From contig JBCCJI010000004.1 in assembly GCA_039027855.1 (NCBI GenBank), positions 1-64,000 of the forward strand: a stretch of DNA of 64,000 nucleotides, read 5' to 3'. The DNA is from Thermohalobaculum sp039027855 (GTDB taxonomy: Bacteria > Pseudomonadota > Alphaproteobacteria > Rhodobacterales > Rhodobacteraceae). A program made the translations under genes and the position numbers. Under the pieces are notes generated by a model. The model was given only the letters and a program-made list of their open reading frames with translations. It ran no database searches and had not been told where the DNA came from. Of this stretch, positions 46,978 through 56,143 are shown in pieces (the stretch's first letter is position 1; every line of letters starts with the position of its first letter).

Positions 46978-47781
46978 ATGACTGCTGAGAAAACCATAAA
47001 ACCCGCCACCCTCAACAAGGGCCGCCGCAAATTCGTCAAGCGCCATGGCAAGCGGCTGATGCGCTGGGCGGCGGAGTTTCAGTCGCGCCAGAGCTTGGTG
47101 CCGGACACTCCCTTCATCGACCCGGCGCATTTCCCGTTCTTGAAGGAGTTTGAGGAGAAGGCCGACATCATCACCGAGGAAGTGCGCGGCATCCTGCAGC
47201 ATCGCGACGCGATCCCGGGTTTTGAGCAGATCTCTCCCGATCAGTACCGGATCGCGGTGGAAAGGCAGTGGAAGACCTTTGTCCTGTTCGGGTTTGGCTT
47301 CGCGCTTGAGAAGAACTGCAAATCCGCGCCTGCGACGGCCGAACTTTTGCGGCGGATCCCGAACATCCAGACGGCCTGGTTCTCGATCCTAGCGCCTGGT
47401 TACCACATTCCCGCCCATACCGGTGTCACCAAGGGAATCGTGAGGGCGCATCTCGGGCTGATCATCCCCAGGGAGCGGGAGAAGTGCCGCATCCGCGTCG
47501 ACAGCGAGATCCGTGCCTGGGAGAGCGGCAAGGTGATCATGCTGGACGACACCTACGAGCACGAGGTCTGGAACGAGACCGATGAGGAGCGGGTGATCCT
47601 GCTGTTCGATTTCGACCGACCAATGCGTTGGCGGGGGCGGCTGCTCAACAAGATCCTGATGAAGGCGCTGAAGCTGACCGCGTTCTATCAGGAGCCGAAG
47701 AAGAACCTCGCCGATTTTGAGAGCCGGTTTGAGGCGGCGACAAAGCGCGCCGACAAGACGCTGGAGTCGCTCAGCGATTGA
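46978..47781 (+). CDS. Aspartyl/asparaginyl beta-hydroxylase-type dioxygenase (LpxO-like)
   Basis: A 267-residue Fe(II)/2-oxoglutarate dioxygenase of the Asp/Asn-hydroxylase family. The core reads GYHIPAHTGVTKGIVRAHLG (His143, His147, Arg156, His158) and then DDTYEHEVWNET with His195. Iron is most likely held by a histidine of the first block and His195, with Arg156 binding 2-oxoglutarate. Bacterial members include LpxO, which hydroxylates the lipid A secondary acyl chain. The basic N-terminus (GRRKFVKRHGKRLMRW) would suit membrane-surface contact. The substrate is unproven. Confidence 0.85.
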   Translation: MTAEKTIKPATLNKGRRKFVKRHGKRLMRWAAEFQSRQSLVPDTPFIDPAHFPFLKEFEEKADIITEEVRGILQHRDAIPGFEQISPDQYRIAVERQWKTFVLFGFGFALEKNCKSAPATAELLRRIPNIQTAWFSILAPGYHIPAHTGVTKGIVRAHLGLIIPREREKCRIRVDSEIRAWESGKVIMLDDTYEHEVWNETDEERVILLFDFDRPMRWRGRLLNKILMKALKLTAFYQEPKKNLADFESRFEAATKRADKTLESLSD

Positions 47782-48070
47782 GCGTGTTTCGCCTGCGTGG
47801 CTAAAACGCGTCACCCTGTGGCGGTACTGCAAGAAAATGCTTGGAGATCGTCCTTGATTCGGTACTGTTCGCGCCACCGCATTCGAGCAAGGGATGGCGG
47901 AGATGACGAACCAACCACATCTGTCCATCCTGGGCTGCTGATCGGCGCCCGCGCGTTTATCATCCATCGCATTATGATTGGGCTGCAAGGCTCTGATCGG
48001 ATGTAGATATCCGGTGCATTGCGGCATGCGAAAAGTCGAAGGGCGTTGGCTATTAGGCCACGCACATCCC

Positions 48071-49336
48071 ATGATCGATAGTTTCTCAGACTGGCTCGCC
48101 GGTGCGGTGGCGAGCGATTTCTTCGCTGGTGGCGTGGCGCTCGGCCTGATGGGCGCGGCGCTTGCCTCGGTGCGTGCTGTGGCATTTGCGGCACGGCGGC
48201 TCTTCTGGCGCCGCTTTGCCCTGCGCGTCGAGCTCGACAACCGCACCGAGGCCTATGGCTATCTGATGCGCTGGATCGAGGAGGCTGGCGTGCTGTCACA
48301 CACACGGTGCCGCCGGGCGCTCAGGCCCATGGGCCACCGCGATGTGGAGGTGCTGGCGCCCGCTCCCGGGGCGTACTGGTACTGGCATGACGGCCGCCTT
48401 TGCCGCTTTGACCGTAGCTTCCTCGAGAAGGGCGAGGGCGGTGGTCAGCGCAACGGTCCCACCGAGGAGATCGGCATCACCGTCCTGCTGGGCGATATCG
48501 CGGTGATCGAGGGATGGATCGCCGCCGGGCGCGCCATCGCCGAGCGGTGCGATCGGATCGGACCCGGCCTGCACGTGCTGCGTGGCGACTGGTGGAACGG
48601 TCTCGGCGATGTGCCGCGGCGCCCCATCGCGACCGTCATCGCCGAGGATGACCGGGTCGAGCGTCTGATGGCCGATGTCGCGCGGTTCTACGGCGCGGCC
48701 GACTGGTATGGCGCGCGGGGTGTGCCATGGCGGCGGGGCTACCTGCTCTATGGCCCGCCCGGCACGGGCAAGTCGTCGGTGATCCGGGCGATTGCCTCAG
48801 AGCTTGGGCGCGATATCGCGGCGCTCGATGTTGGCCGACCGGAGCTTTGCGATGACGATCTGCGCGAGGGGCTGGTCTCGGCACCCGACGGTGCGTTGAT
48901 CGCGATCGAGGATATCGACGCGGTCTTCGCCGGGAGAGAGGGCGGTGAGAGGAAGGGCGGCGTGAGCTTCTCGGGCCTGTTGAACGCGCTCGACGGCGTG
49001 GCGGCGCAGGAGGGGCGCGCGGTGTTCATGACGACGAACCACCGCGAGCGTCTGGACCCAGCACTGATCCGGCCGGGGCGGGCCGATCTGCATGTCGAGC
49101 TTGGGCTCGTCGGGCGGGATGCGGCGCTCAGCTTCTTCCGGCGCTTCTTCCCGGGGGAAGACGCGCTGGCGGCACGCTTTGCCCATGCTCTGGGTGAGCG
49201 TCGCGTGTCGCCCGCGGCGCTGCAGGGCTGGCTGCTCGCCCATGCCGACGACCCGGCTGAGGCGGCCGAGGCCTGGTCGCTGGGCGCGGAGGCCGATCAG
49301 GCCGGGATCGACGCCGCCCGCGTCGCGGCCGAGTGA
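48071..49336 (+). CDS. BCS1-like AAA+ ATPase with N-terminal membrane anchor
   Basis: A 421-residue AAA protein. A membrane segment lies at about residues 16-36 (FFAGGVALGLMGAALASV), followed by a BCS1-specific middle domain (60-215), then the AAA module. Walker A is GPPGTGKSS at 228-236, Walker B is LIAIEDID at 276-283, and the second region of homology is LDPALIRPGRADLHV. In mitochondria BCS1 moves the folded Rieske protein across the inner membrane; bacterial relatives are poorly known. ATG 48071 gives the expected short N-terminus. A strong hairpin separates it from convergent icd. Confidence 0.87.
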   Translation: MIDSFSDWLAGAVASDFFAGGVALGLMGAALASVRAVAFAARRLFWRRFALRVELDNRTEAYGYLMRWIEEAGVLSHTRCRRALRPMGHRDVEVLAPAPGAYWYWHDGRLCRFDRSFLEKGEGGGQRNGPTEEIGITVLLGDIAVIEGWIAAGRAIAERCDRIGPGLHVLRGDWWNGLGDVPRRPIATVIAEDDRVERLMADVARFYGAADWYGARGVPWRRGYLLYGPPGTGKSSVIRAIASELGRDIAALDVGRPELCDDDLREGLVSAPDGALIAIEDIDAVFAGREGGERKGGVSFSGLLNALDGVAAQEGRAVFMTTNHRERLDPALIRPGRADLHVELGLVGRDAALSFFRRFFPGEDALAARFAHALGERRVSPAALQGWLLAHADDPAEAAEAWSLGAEADQAGIDAARVAAE

Positions 49337-49340
49337 GGCC

Positions 49341-49378
49341 CAACGAAAAGCCGCCGCGTCCTGTCCTGGCGCGGCGGC
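49341..49378 (-). terminator. Rho-independent terminator of icd
   Basis: GCCGCCGCG at 49350-49358 and CGCGGCGGC at 49370-49378 form a perfect 9-bp stem. Read on the minus strand the hairpin is followed by TTTTCGTT, giving the T tract for the icd transcript. It also lies just past the BCS1-like gene on the other strand. Confidence 0.75.
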
Positions 49379-49400
49379 GATGGTGCGCGGCAGGTGCCGA

Positions 49401-50624
49401 TCAGGCCAGCGCGGCCTCGAGCTCCAGGTTCAGCGTCTCATCGACCTTCTCGAGGAAGCCCATGGTCGTCAGCCAGCCCTGGTCGGGCCCGATCAAAAGC
49501 GCCAGGTCCTTGGTCATGTGACCGTTCTCGACGCATTGCACGGTCACCCGCTCCAGCGTCTCGGCGAAGGTCTTGAGCTGGTCGTTGCCATCCAGCTTCG
49601 CACGGTGCTTGAGCCCACCGGTCCAGGCGTAGATCGAGGCGATGGAGTTGGTCGAGGTCTCCTTGCCCGCCTGGTGCTGGCGATAATGCCGCGTCACGGT
49701 GCCATGCGCAGCCTCGGCTTCCACCGTCTTGCCGTCGGGCGTCATGAGTACCGAGGTCATCAGGCCGAGCGAGCCGAAGCCCTGCGCGACGGTGTCGGAC
49801 TGCACGTCGCCGTCATAGTTCTTGCAGGCCCAGACATAGCCGCCGTTCCACTTCATCGCGCAGGCGACCATGTCGTCGATCAGGCGATGCTCGTAGGTGA
49901 TGCCGGCCTTCTCGAAGCGGTCCTTGAACTCCTCGTCATAGACCTTCTGGAACAGCTCCATGAAGCGGCCGTCATACTGCTTGAGGATCGTGTTCTTGGT
50001 CGACAGATACACCGGCCAGCCGAGCGAGAGGCCGTAGTTCATCGAGGCGCGGGCGAAGTCGATGATCGACTGGTCGAGGTTGTACATCGCCATGGTGACA
50101 CCGCCGCCGGGGGCGTCGAACACCTCGTGCTCGATCTCCGTGCCGTCCTCGCCCACGAACTTGATCGAGAGCTTGCCCTTGCCGGGGAACTTGAAATCGG
50201 TGGCGCGGTACTGATCGCCAAAGGCATGGCGGCCGACGACGATGGGCTTGGTCCAGCCCGGCACGAGGCGCGGTACGTTCTGGCAGATGATCGGCTGGCG
50301 GAAGATCACGCCGCCCAGGATGTTGCGGATCGTGCCGTTGGGGCTCCGCCACATCTTCTTCAGACCGAACTCCTCGACGCGGCCCTCGTCCGGCGTGATG
50401 GTGGCGCATTTGACGCCGACGCCGTACTGCTTGATCGCGTTGGCGCTGTCGATGGTGATCTGGTCGTCGGTGCGGTCACGTTCCTCAACGCCGAGGTCGT
50501 AATACTTCAGGTCGATGTCGAGGTAGGGAAGGATCAGTTTCTGCTTGATGAAGTCCCAGATGATGCGGGTCATCTCGTCGCCGTCGAGCTCGACGACGGG
50601 GTTCGCAACCTTGATTTTCGACAT
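49401..50624 (-). CDS. icd: NADP-dependent isocitrate dehydrogenase
   Basis: A 407-residue enzyme of the eukaryote-like homodimeric type common in alphaproteobacteria. It starts MSKIKVANPVVELDGDEMTR. Diagnostic blocks are IDSANAIKQYGVGVKCATIT, KMWRSPNGTIRNILGG (phosphorylation-loop region) and VACAMKWNGGYVWACKNYDG with metal-binding aspartates (YEHRLIDDMVA). AEAAHGTVTRHYRQHQAG is the NADP site. It converts isocitrate to 2-oxoglutarate in the citric acid cycle. GGGAGACG precedes the start. Confidence 0.97.
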   Translation of the reverse strand: MSKIKVANPVVELDGDEMTRIIWDFIKQKLILPYLDIDLKYYDLGVEERDRTDDQITIDSANAIKQYGVGVKCATITPDEGRVEEFGLKKMWRSPNGTIRNILGGVIFRQPIICQNVPRLVPGWTKPIVVGRHAFGDQYRATDFKFPGKGKLSIKFVGEDGTEIEHEVFDAPGGGVTMAMYNLDQSIIDFARASMNYGLSLGWPVYLSTKNTILKQYDGRFMELFQKVYDEEFKDRFEKAGITYEHRLIDDMVACAMKWNGGYVWACKNYDGDVQSDTVAQGFGSLGLMTSVLMTPDGKTVEAEAAHGTVTRHYRQHQAGKETSTNSIASIYAWTGGLKHRAKLDGNDQLKTFAETLERVTVQCVENGHMTKDLALLIGPDQGWLTTMGFLEKVDETLNLELEAALA

Positions 50625-50738
50625 GCTTGAACGTCTCCCAGGCCTTGCGGTTTCTTGCCCGCCGTATAGCGGCGGGCATTCCACTCTGCAACTTAGCATT
50701 CCAAATCCGGCCATAAGTGCCATGGCTTGCGGGCGGCG

Positions 50739-51638
50739 ATGAGCGTGGATCGTCTCGACGCGGCCGGCGTGCCATGGCGCAAACGGGCGCGGCGGGCCTG
50801 GATGGGCGTGCAGACGGCGCTCGGCCGGCCGCGCGGGTTTTTCAGCCCCTATCGTTATGCCGCCTCGGTGGCTCCTCCGGCCGGCTATCCCGCCTTGGCG
50901 TCACCTTTCGCGCGCGCTTTCGCAGCCTCCGCGAAGGGTGCGGCGGGCCAAGGTCTGGCCGCGCCGGCCGACGTCGCCGCCGCGATCCAGACACGGCGCA
51001 GGGCGCTGCTTGCGCTTGGTGGGCCCGCGCCCCGGCCGCGCTGGGGGCAGAGCTGGTATCCGGGTCTGGACGGGGCCGCGGCCTATGCGATCGTCGGCGC
51101 GTCTCAGCCTAGCCGGATGATCGAGGTCGGTTCCGGCCATTCGACCCGCTTCATGGCGCAGGCGCTTGCCGATGCGGGGCGGGATGACTGCGCGATCACC
51201 TGCATCGACCCCGCACCGCGCGCCGCGTTGCAGGGGCTCGGCGTGCGCTGGGAGCGGCGCCTGCTGACGGTCGACGATGTGGCGCTGTTTGCGGGTCTGG
51301 AGCCCGGTGACGTGGCGTTTTTCGACAGTTCTCACCTGCTCTGGCCTGGGTCGGACGTGGACATCATTCTGAACGGGATCTTGCCGGCTCTCGCACCGGG
51401 TGTCTTGGTGCACTTCCACGATGTCGTGCTGCCCGACGCCTATCCGCAGAATTGGGCCTGGCGGGGATATACCGAGCAGCTGGCGCTCTCGGGCTGGATC
51501 GCGGGCGGTGGTGCACGCATCCTTTGGTCGAGCCACTATGCCCGCCACCATGCCGGCTGGGCTGAGGAGGGCGTGTTGGCCGAGATCCCGCGCGATCCGG
51601 CGGCGCCCGAGACGGCGCTGTGGCTGATCCGTGCATGA
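50739..51638 (+). CDS. Class I SAM-dependent methyltransferase-like protein
   Basis: A 299-residue protein. The SAM-binding motif I is MIEVGSGHSTRFMAQALADA, followed by ITCIDPAPR (acidic loop) and GDVAFFDSSHLLWPGSDVD, all typical of the Methyltransf_24 group that acts on small molecules or sugars. LVHFHDVVLPDAYPQNWAW near residue 225 carries a possible catalytic His-Asp. The N-terminal 90 residues are basic and proline-rich. The substrate is unknown. It is divergent from icd. Confidence 0.8.
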   Translation: MSVDRLDAAGVPWRKRARRAWMGVQTALGRPRGFFSPYRYAASVAPPAGYPALASPFARAFAASAKGAAGQGLAAPADVAAAIQTRRRALLALGGPAPRPRWGQSWYPGLDGAAAYAIVGASQPSRMIEVGSGHSTRFMAQALADAGRDDCAITCIDPAPRAALQGLGVRWERRLLTVDDVALFAGLEPGDVAFFDSSHLLWPGSDVDIILNGILPALAPGVLVHFHDVVLPDAYPQNWAWRGYTEQLALSGWIAGGGARILWSSHYARHHAGWAEEGVLAEIPRDPAAPETALWLIRA

Positions 51639-51744
51639 GTGCCGGTGGCGCGGCGTCGCCGCGGCCGTACCGGGATGACGCGCCGGTTTGATCTGGGGCG
51701 CGAGGCAGGCGATAGAGCCTACGCGCGGCATCGGGAGAGAGCCC

Positions 51745-52521
51745 ATGAGCGGTGAGAGCGAGACCAACGGTGCGAGCCCGGCGGGCCCTTTCGCCGTGCT
51801 GGTGGAGCCGCAGCTTGGCCAGAACATCGGTGCGGCGGCGCGGGCCATGTGGAATTTCGGCCTGGACCGCATGCGCATCGTCAATCCCCGCGACGGGTGG
51901 CCCAACCCCGACGCGGTGGGACCGGCCTCGGGCGCGGGCCGGCTGCTTGATGAGGCGCGTCTCTTCGCGACCACGGCCGAGGCGGTGGCGGATTGCGGCG
52001 TGGTCTACGCGACGACGGCGCGCCCACGCGAGCAGGCCAAACGGGTCTTGAGCCCCGAGTTTGCCATGCGCGAGGCGGCCGAGCACATCGCCGACGGCAC
52101 CCGGGTCGCCGTGCTGTTCGGGCCGGAGCGGGCTGGTCTCGCCAATCCGGATGTCACGCTGTCCTCGGCGGTGGTGACGGTGCCGGTGAACCCTGCCTTT
52201 GCCTCGCTCAACCTGGCGCAATGCGTTCTGCTGATGAGCTATGAGTGGCGCCGTGCATCGGCCGAGGTCGAACACGCGGCGCTCTCGACCGGCAAGGCAG
52301 TCTTGGCCGAGAAAGCCGAGGTCGCGCGGATGCTCGACCATCTGGTCGGTGAGCTCGAGGGGGCGAATTTCTTCTTCCCGGCCGGCAAGCGTCCCTCGAT
52401 GGAGATGAACCTGCGCAACCTCTTCCAGCGTCAGACGCTGACCGATCAGGACGTTCGCACCCTCCGCGGCGTGATCCGGGCGTTGTCGGAGGGACCGCGG
52501 CGGCGCCGGGACGCGCCCTGA
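51745..52521 (+). CDS. trmJ: tRNA (cytidine/uridine-2'-O-)-methyltransferase TrmJ
   Basis: A 258-residue SPOUT-class RNA methyltransferase. The N-terminal block PFAVLVEPQLGQNIGAAARA contains the catalytic arginine of motif 1. Motif 2 is VLFGPERAGL, and motif 3 is LNLAQCVLLMSYEW within the trefoil knot. A C-terminal helical extension (about residues 190-250) is typical of TrmJ. It methylates the 2'-O of nucleotide 32 in the tRNA anticodon loop. The start has GGGAGAGAGCCC upstream. Confidence 0.9.
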   Translation: MSGESETNGASPAGPFAVLVEPQLGQNIGAAARAMWNFGLDRMRIVNPRDGWPNPDAVGPASGAGRLLDEARLFATTAEAVADCGVVYATTARPREQAKRVLSPEFAMREAAEHIADGTRVAVLFGPERAGLANPDVTLSSAVVTVPVNPAFASLNLAQCVLLMSYEWRRASAEVEHAALSTGKAVLAEKAEVARMLDHLVGELEGANFFFPAGKRPSMEMNLRNLFQRQTLTDQDVRTLRGVIRALSEGPRRRRDAP

Positions 52522-52737
52522 GCCTCGGCCAGCACCGACTGCAGCCACCGCCCACAGCCGGGGCGCTTTCGATGGCCGTGCAGATCCCTGAAGGCTGCCG
52601 TTGGTGGTGTGTCGCGGGGCGCGCCGGAGGTGTCCGTGGCCATGTGCGCGCGGAGGCTGCGACGCTCGCACAGGCGGCGGTGGCTTGCGAACGGGCGGCA
52701 TGGCTTTTACCTCCCGAGAAGCGACCAGGAGGCAGCG

Positions 52738-53883
52738 ATGGCCAAGGGTGCCGTTTTTCAGGATGTCACGGCGGCCAACCGCAGCGAGGCGGCGGCCGCG
52801 GTCAAGCCGGTGCGCCGCCCGGACCCGGCAGCCAGCCTGCGCGGGCGCCATGCCATCGCGGTCTGGCTCTGGACCCTGGCGGGGCTCGTCGTGGTTATGG
52901 TGCTGGTCGGCGGGCTCACGCGGCTGACGGATAGTGGCCTGTCGATCACCGTCTGGGACCCGGTGATGGGCGCCGTCCCGCCGCTGTCCGAGGCCGATTG
53001 GATCGCCGCCTTCGAGATGTACAAGACCACGACCGAGTACCAGGTCCAGAACAGCTGGATGACGCTCGACGACTTCAAGCCGATCTTCTGGTGGGAATGG
53101 GGGCATCGCCAGCTTGGCCGGTTCATCGGCGTGGTCTGGGCGGTCGGGCTGCTGGGTTTCCTGGTTTTCCGTGTCGTGCCGCGGGGCTGGACGTGGCGGC
53201 TCGTCGTGCCGGGGCTGCTGGGCGGTGTGCAAGGCGCCATCGGTTGGTGGATGGTCTATTCGGGCCTCGTCGGCCGGCTCGACGTCGCCTCCTATCGCCT
53301 AGCGACCCATCTCGGCCTCGCTTTCGTGATCTTTGCGATGCTGGTCTGGTATGCGCGCCGGATCCGCCTGCCCGAGGCCGAGATCGTGCAGGCCCGGCGC
53401 AGGCGCGCAGGCGGCGGCGGCTGGATGACGGCCTTCGCAGCGCTCGCCTTCGTGCAGATCCTGATCGGGGCGCTGGTGGCGGGCATCGATGCCGGACGCT
53501 CCTACACCGATTGGCCCTTGATGGGGGGAGAGTTCTTCCCCTCGCTGGCCTTCAGCATCGAGCCCTTCTGGGCGAATTTCTTCGAGAACCCGGGGCTCGT
53601 GCAATTCATCCACCGCATGGTCGGTTATGTCGTGCTGCTGGCGGGCGTGGTGCTGGCCATCGCGCTGATGCGCCGGGCCGAGAGGGCGGTGCGCCGTCAC
53701 GGGCTGGGGTTGTTGCTGCTGGTCGTGGCGCAGACCGCGATCGGGATCGTGACGGTGCTGTATGCCGCACCGATCGAGATCGCGATCTGGCACCAAGCGG
53801 GTGGCCTGGCGCTTTGGGGCGTCGCGATATCGGCGATGTTTACCCTGGCCTATCCCCCGGCGGTCAGGTTGCGCGGGGGCTAG
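52738..53883 (+). CDS. ctaA: Heme A synthase (type 2)
   Basis: A 381-residue inner-membrane protein with eight membrane segments. It has the heme-ligand motifs WEWGHRQLGRFIG and FIHRMVGYVVLLAG and the paired LATHLGLAFVIFA and IWHQAGGLALWG. GGLTRLTDSGLSITVWDPVM near the N-terminus is diagnostic. It oxidises heme O to heme A for aa3-type cytochrome oxidase. ATG 52738 is chosen because AGGAGG lies eight bases before it. Confidence 0.95.
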   Translation: MAKGAVFQDVTAANRSEAAAAVKPVRRPDPAASLRGRHAIAVWLWTLAGLVVVMVLVGGLTRLTDSGLSITVWDPVMGAVPPLSEADWIAAFEMYKTTTEYQVQNSWMTLDDFKPIFWWEWGHRQLGRFIGVVWAVGLLGFLVFRVVPRGWTWRLVVPGLLGGVQGAIGWWMVYSGLVGRLDVASYRLATHLGLAFVIFAMLVWYARRIRLPEAEIVQARRRRAGGGGWMTAFAALAFVQILIGALVAGIDAGRSYTDWPLMGGEFFPSLAFSIEPFWANFFENPGLVQFIHRMVGYVVLLAGVVLAIALMRRAERAVRRHGLGLLLLVVAQTAIGIVTVLYAAPIEIAIWHQAGGLALWGVAISAMFTLAYPPAVRLRGG

Positions 53884-53898
53884 GGCGGCGAGCGCGCG

Positions 53899-54708
53899 CT
53901 AGTCCTCCCCGGACCAGTCGGGGGCGCGCTTGTCGAGGAACGCGCGCAGCCCTTCTGCGGTACCCCGGTCCGTCAGGTTGTCGGCGATCACCCGGGCGGT
54001 GTGGCCATAGGCCTGGTCCAGCGGCATCTCGGCCTGCTCGTAGAACGCGCGTTTGCCATGCCGGAGCGCCGAGGGCAGCTTGGCGGCGAGCTTCTTCGCC
54101 ATCTCGTCCACCGTCGCGTCGAGCGCATCGGCATGCACGGCGTGGTTTGCGAGGCCCGCCTCCACCGCCTCGACCGCGCTTAGAAAGCGGCCGGTCGACA
54201 GCATCTCAAAGGCCCGCTTGCGCCCGATATTGCGGCTGAGCGCGACCATCGGGGTGGAGCAGAAGAGACCGATATCGACCCCGTTCACGCCAAAGCGCGC
54301 CTCATCCGAGGCGATGGCCAGATCGCAGCTTGCCACCAGCTGGCATCCGGCCGCCGTGGCAAGCCCATGCACGGCCGCGATCACCGGCACGCGCAGGCGC
54401 GGCAGGCGCGTCATCATCGCGGTGCATTGGGCGAACAGCGCCTCGAACGCCGCGCGGCCGCCATCGGGCGCGTTCCGCATGCCATCGATCTCTGCGAGGT
54501 CGTGACCGGCGCAGAAGGCCCGCCCCGCGCCGCGCAGCACGACGACACGCACACTTCGATCCCGCTCAATCGCATCAAGGGCGGCGGTGATCTCGGTCAT
54601 CAGCGCCGTGGAGAGCGCATTGAGCGCGCGGGGTCGGTTGAGGGTCAGCGTCGCGACATGACCATCGAGCGTGATGTCGAGCAGGGTCTCGGGGCTGGCG
54701 CCGTCCAT
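53899..54708 (-). CDS. Enoyl-CoA hydratase/isomerase family protein
   Basis: A 269-residue crotonase-fold protein. Oxyanion-hole loops are GRAFCAGHDLAEI and AAVHGLATAAGCQLVASCDL. At the position of the second catalytic acidic residue in classical hydratases, the helix reads GVDIGLFCSTPMVALSRNIG, closer to proteins annotated as EchA-type hydratases of uncertain substrate. It acts on a CoA thioester in fatty-acid or branched-chain degradation. The start at 54708 has GGAGGACAC upstream. It ends 15 bases from the convergent ctaA gene. Confidence 0.88.
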   Translation of the reverse strand: MDGASPETLLDITLDGHVATLTLNRPRALNALSTALMTEITAALDAIERDRSVRVVVLRGAGRAFCAGHDLAEIDGMRNAPDGGRAAFEALFAQCTAMMTRLPRLRVPVIAAVHGLATAAGCQLVASCDLAIASDEARFGVNGVDIGLFCSTPMVALSRNIGRKRAFEMLSTGRFLSAVEAVEAGLANHAVHADALDATVDEMAKKLAAKLPSALRHGKRAFYEQAEMPLDQAYGHTARVIADNLTDRGTAEGLRAFLDKRAPDWSGED

Positions 54709-54842
54709 CTGTGTCCTCCGCGGGCTGCTGCGCGGGAGCCTAGCCGTCAGGGCCATCGCGTGGCAAAGCCTTGTGATGAGAGACCACCGGCGGAGAAGCG
54801 CGCGATGGCGGAACATGGTGGCCCCCAGGCAGCGAGGCGCCG

Positions 54843-55277
54843 ATGACAGAGCCTCGGATGGACAGAGCAACGCTATCGGCGTTCCTCGATGAGGTGTTTC
54901 CCCAGATCCGTGGCGAGATGTCGGTCGTGTCGGTCGCGCCCATGGCCGCTGTGATGCGCCTGCATGTCGGCGAGCGGCATCTGCGCCCGGGGGGTACCGT
55001 CTCGGGCCCCTCGATGTTCGCGCTGGCCGATTGTGCATTCTACGCGGCGGTATTGGGGATGATCGGGCGCGAGGCCCTGACCGTGACGACGTCGCTCACC
55101 ATCAATTTCATGCGCAAGCCCGAGCCGGCCGACCTGTGGGGCGAGGCGCGGATCCTCAAACTCGGGCGCAGCTTGGCGGTCGGCGATGTGCTGCTGACCC
55201 AGCCCGGCATGGCCGGCCCCGTCGCGCAGGCGAGCGTCACCTACGCCATCCCGCCGCGCCGAAAGGGCGCGCCGTGA
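54843..55277 (+). CDS. PaaI-family hotdog thioesterase
   Basis: A 144-residue hotdog-fold protein. The catalytic region reads RPGGTVSGPSMFALADCAFY, followed by TVTTSLTINFMRKPEPADLW, as in acyl-CoA thioesterases of the PaaI group. It probably releases free acids from CoA thioesters. Its stop overlaps the GTG start of the next gene. Confidence 0.85.
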   Translation: MTEPRMDRATLSAFLDEVFPQIRGEMSVVSVAPMAAVMRLHVGERHLRPGGTVSGPSMFALADCAFYAAVLGMIGREALTVTTSLTINFMRKPEPADLWGEARILKLGRSLAVGDVLLTQPGMAGPVAQASVTYAIPPRRKGAP

Positions 55278-56017
55278 CCGAGGCGATGGCGCCCGACCGC
55301 CGCGGGCGTCTGCGCCTGGTGCGGTTCGGTCGCGTGGCGCTTGGGGCATTTCTCGCGGTGTCGGTGGTCTTGGCGCTTGGCACGGCGTGGCGCGATCCGG
55401 CGCTTTATCCCGCGCCTCCGGGGGCAGAGCGGTGGGTGACGGTGGTCGATCACGGCTGGCATACCGGCATCGTCCTCGATCCGACCGATCTGCGCGCGGC
55501 AGCCGTCATCATCGGGCGCGACGATCCGGCAGCGGCGCATGTGATCCGTTCGCTGGCCGCCTTGGCGCCCGCCGCCGGCTATCTGGAGGTCGGCTGGGGC
55601 GATGCCGCCGTCTACCGCTCGACCCGGCGCATTGAGGATCTCTCGGCCGGCTTGGCGCTCGCCGCGCTCCTCTGGCCGACGCCCTCGGCTCTGCATGTCG
55701 TGGCGCTCAACGGGCCCGCGGCGTGGTCGTTCCCCCGCTCTGCCCGGCAGGACCTGCCGCTGACGGATGCCGGTTTTGCGGCGCTTGCGACGCGGCTGGC
55801 CGAGACAGTGGCACCTGGCGCTGACGGCCAGCCGGTGGCTTTGGGGTTGGGTTTGTACGGTGACAGCCGGTTTTATGCCGCGCGCCCAAGCTACAGCGCG
55901 CTCAGGACCTGTAATCACTGGGTCGCCGCGCTGCTGCGCGCCGCCGGGGTACCGGCGTCGTGGTCGTTCTCTGCTTTCAGCGGCGGCTTGATGCTGGAGC
56001 TCGCGATCCGCGCGTGA
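55274..56017 (+). CDS. DUF2459 family exported protein
   Basis: A 247-residue protein with an uncleaved or cleaved N-terminal membrane segment (VALGAFLAVSVVLALGTAW). Conserved DUF2459 blocks are VVDHGWHTGIVLDP, LEVGWGDAAVYRS and LRTCNHWVAALLRAAG. The Cys-Asn-His-Trp and upstream His-Gly residues could form a papain-like active site, but no function is established. GTG 55274 overlaps the thioesterase stop (GTGA); ATG 55286 is the alternative. Confidence 0.85.
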   Translation: MTEAMAPDRRGRLRLVRFGRVALGAFLAVSVVLALGTAWRDPALYPAPPGAERWVTVVDHGWHTGIVLDPTDLRAAAVIIGRDDPAAAHVIRSLAALAPAAGYLEVGWGDAAVYRSTRRIEDLSAGLALAALLWPTPSALHVVALNGPAAWSFPRSARQDLPLTDAGFAALATRLAETVAPGADGQPVALGLGLYGDSRFYAARPSYSALRTCNHWVAALLRAAGVPASWSFSAFSGGLMLELAIRA

Positions 56018-56020
56018 CCG

Positions 56021-56045
56021 TGGGGTTTTCTGATACCCCATTTTC
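56021..56045 (+). terminator. Hairpin with T tract after the DUF2459 gene
   Basis: TGGGGT at 56021-56026 and ACCCCA at 56035-56040 pair over an 8-base loop and are followed by TTTTC, a short rho-independent terminator just after the stop codon at 56017. Confidence 0.55.
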
Positions 56046-56085
56046 AATCTACTGCTTTTGCTTCGGAATTTCGCCTGCTCTGCTC

Positions 56086-56114
56086 TTGACTTGATCTGCG
56101 GCGTCGGCGATATG
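56086..56114 (+). promoter_or_regulatory. Sigma-70 promoter of rplM-rpsI
   Basis: TTGACT at 56086-56091 and GATATG at 56109-56114 are spaced by 17 bases, close to the housekeeping consensus and 30 bases upstream of the rplM start. Strong promoter elements are expected for a ribosomal-protein operon. Confidence 0.65.
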
Positions 56115-56143
56115 GCGCCCCGATCAATCGAGGGAGCCTCGCG

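Noticed and set aside
52572..52737. Possible small gene upstream of ctaA (starts MAVQIPEGCRWWCV)
   Set aside because: No ribosome-binding site, no recognisable family, and its frame runs on into ctaA in a different phase. The AGGAGG at 52728 clearly serves ctaA.
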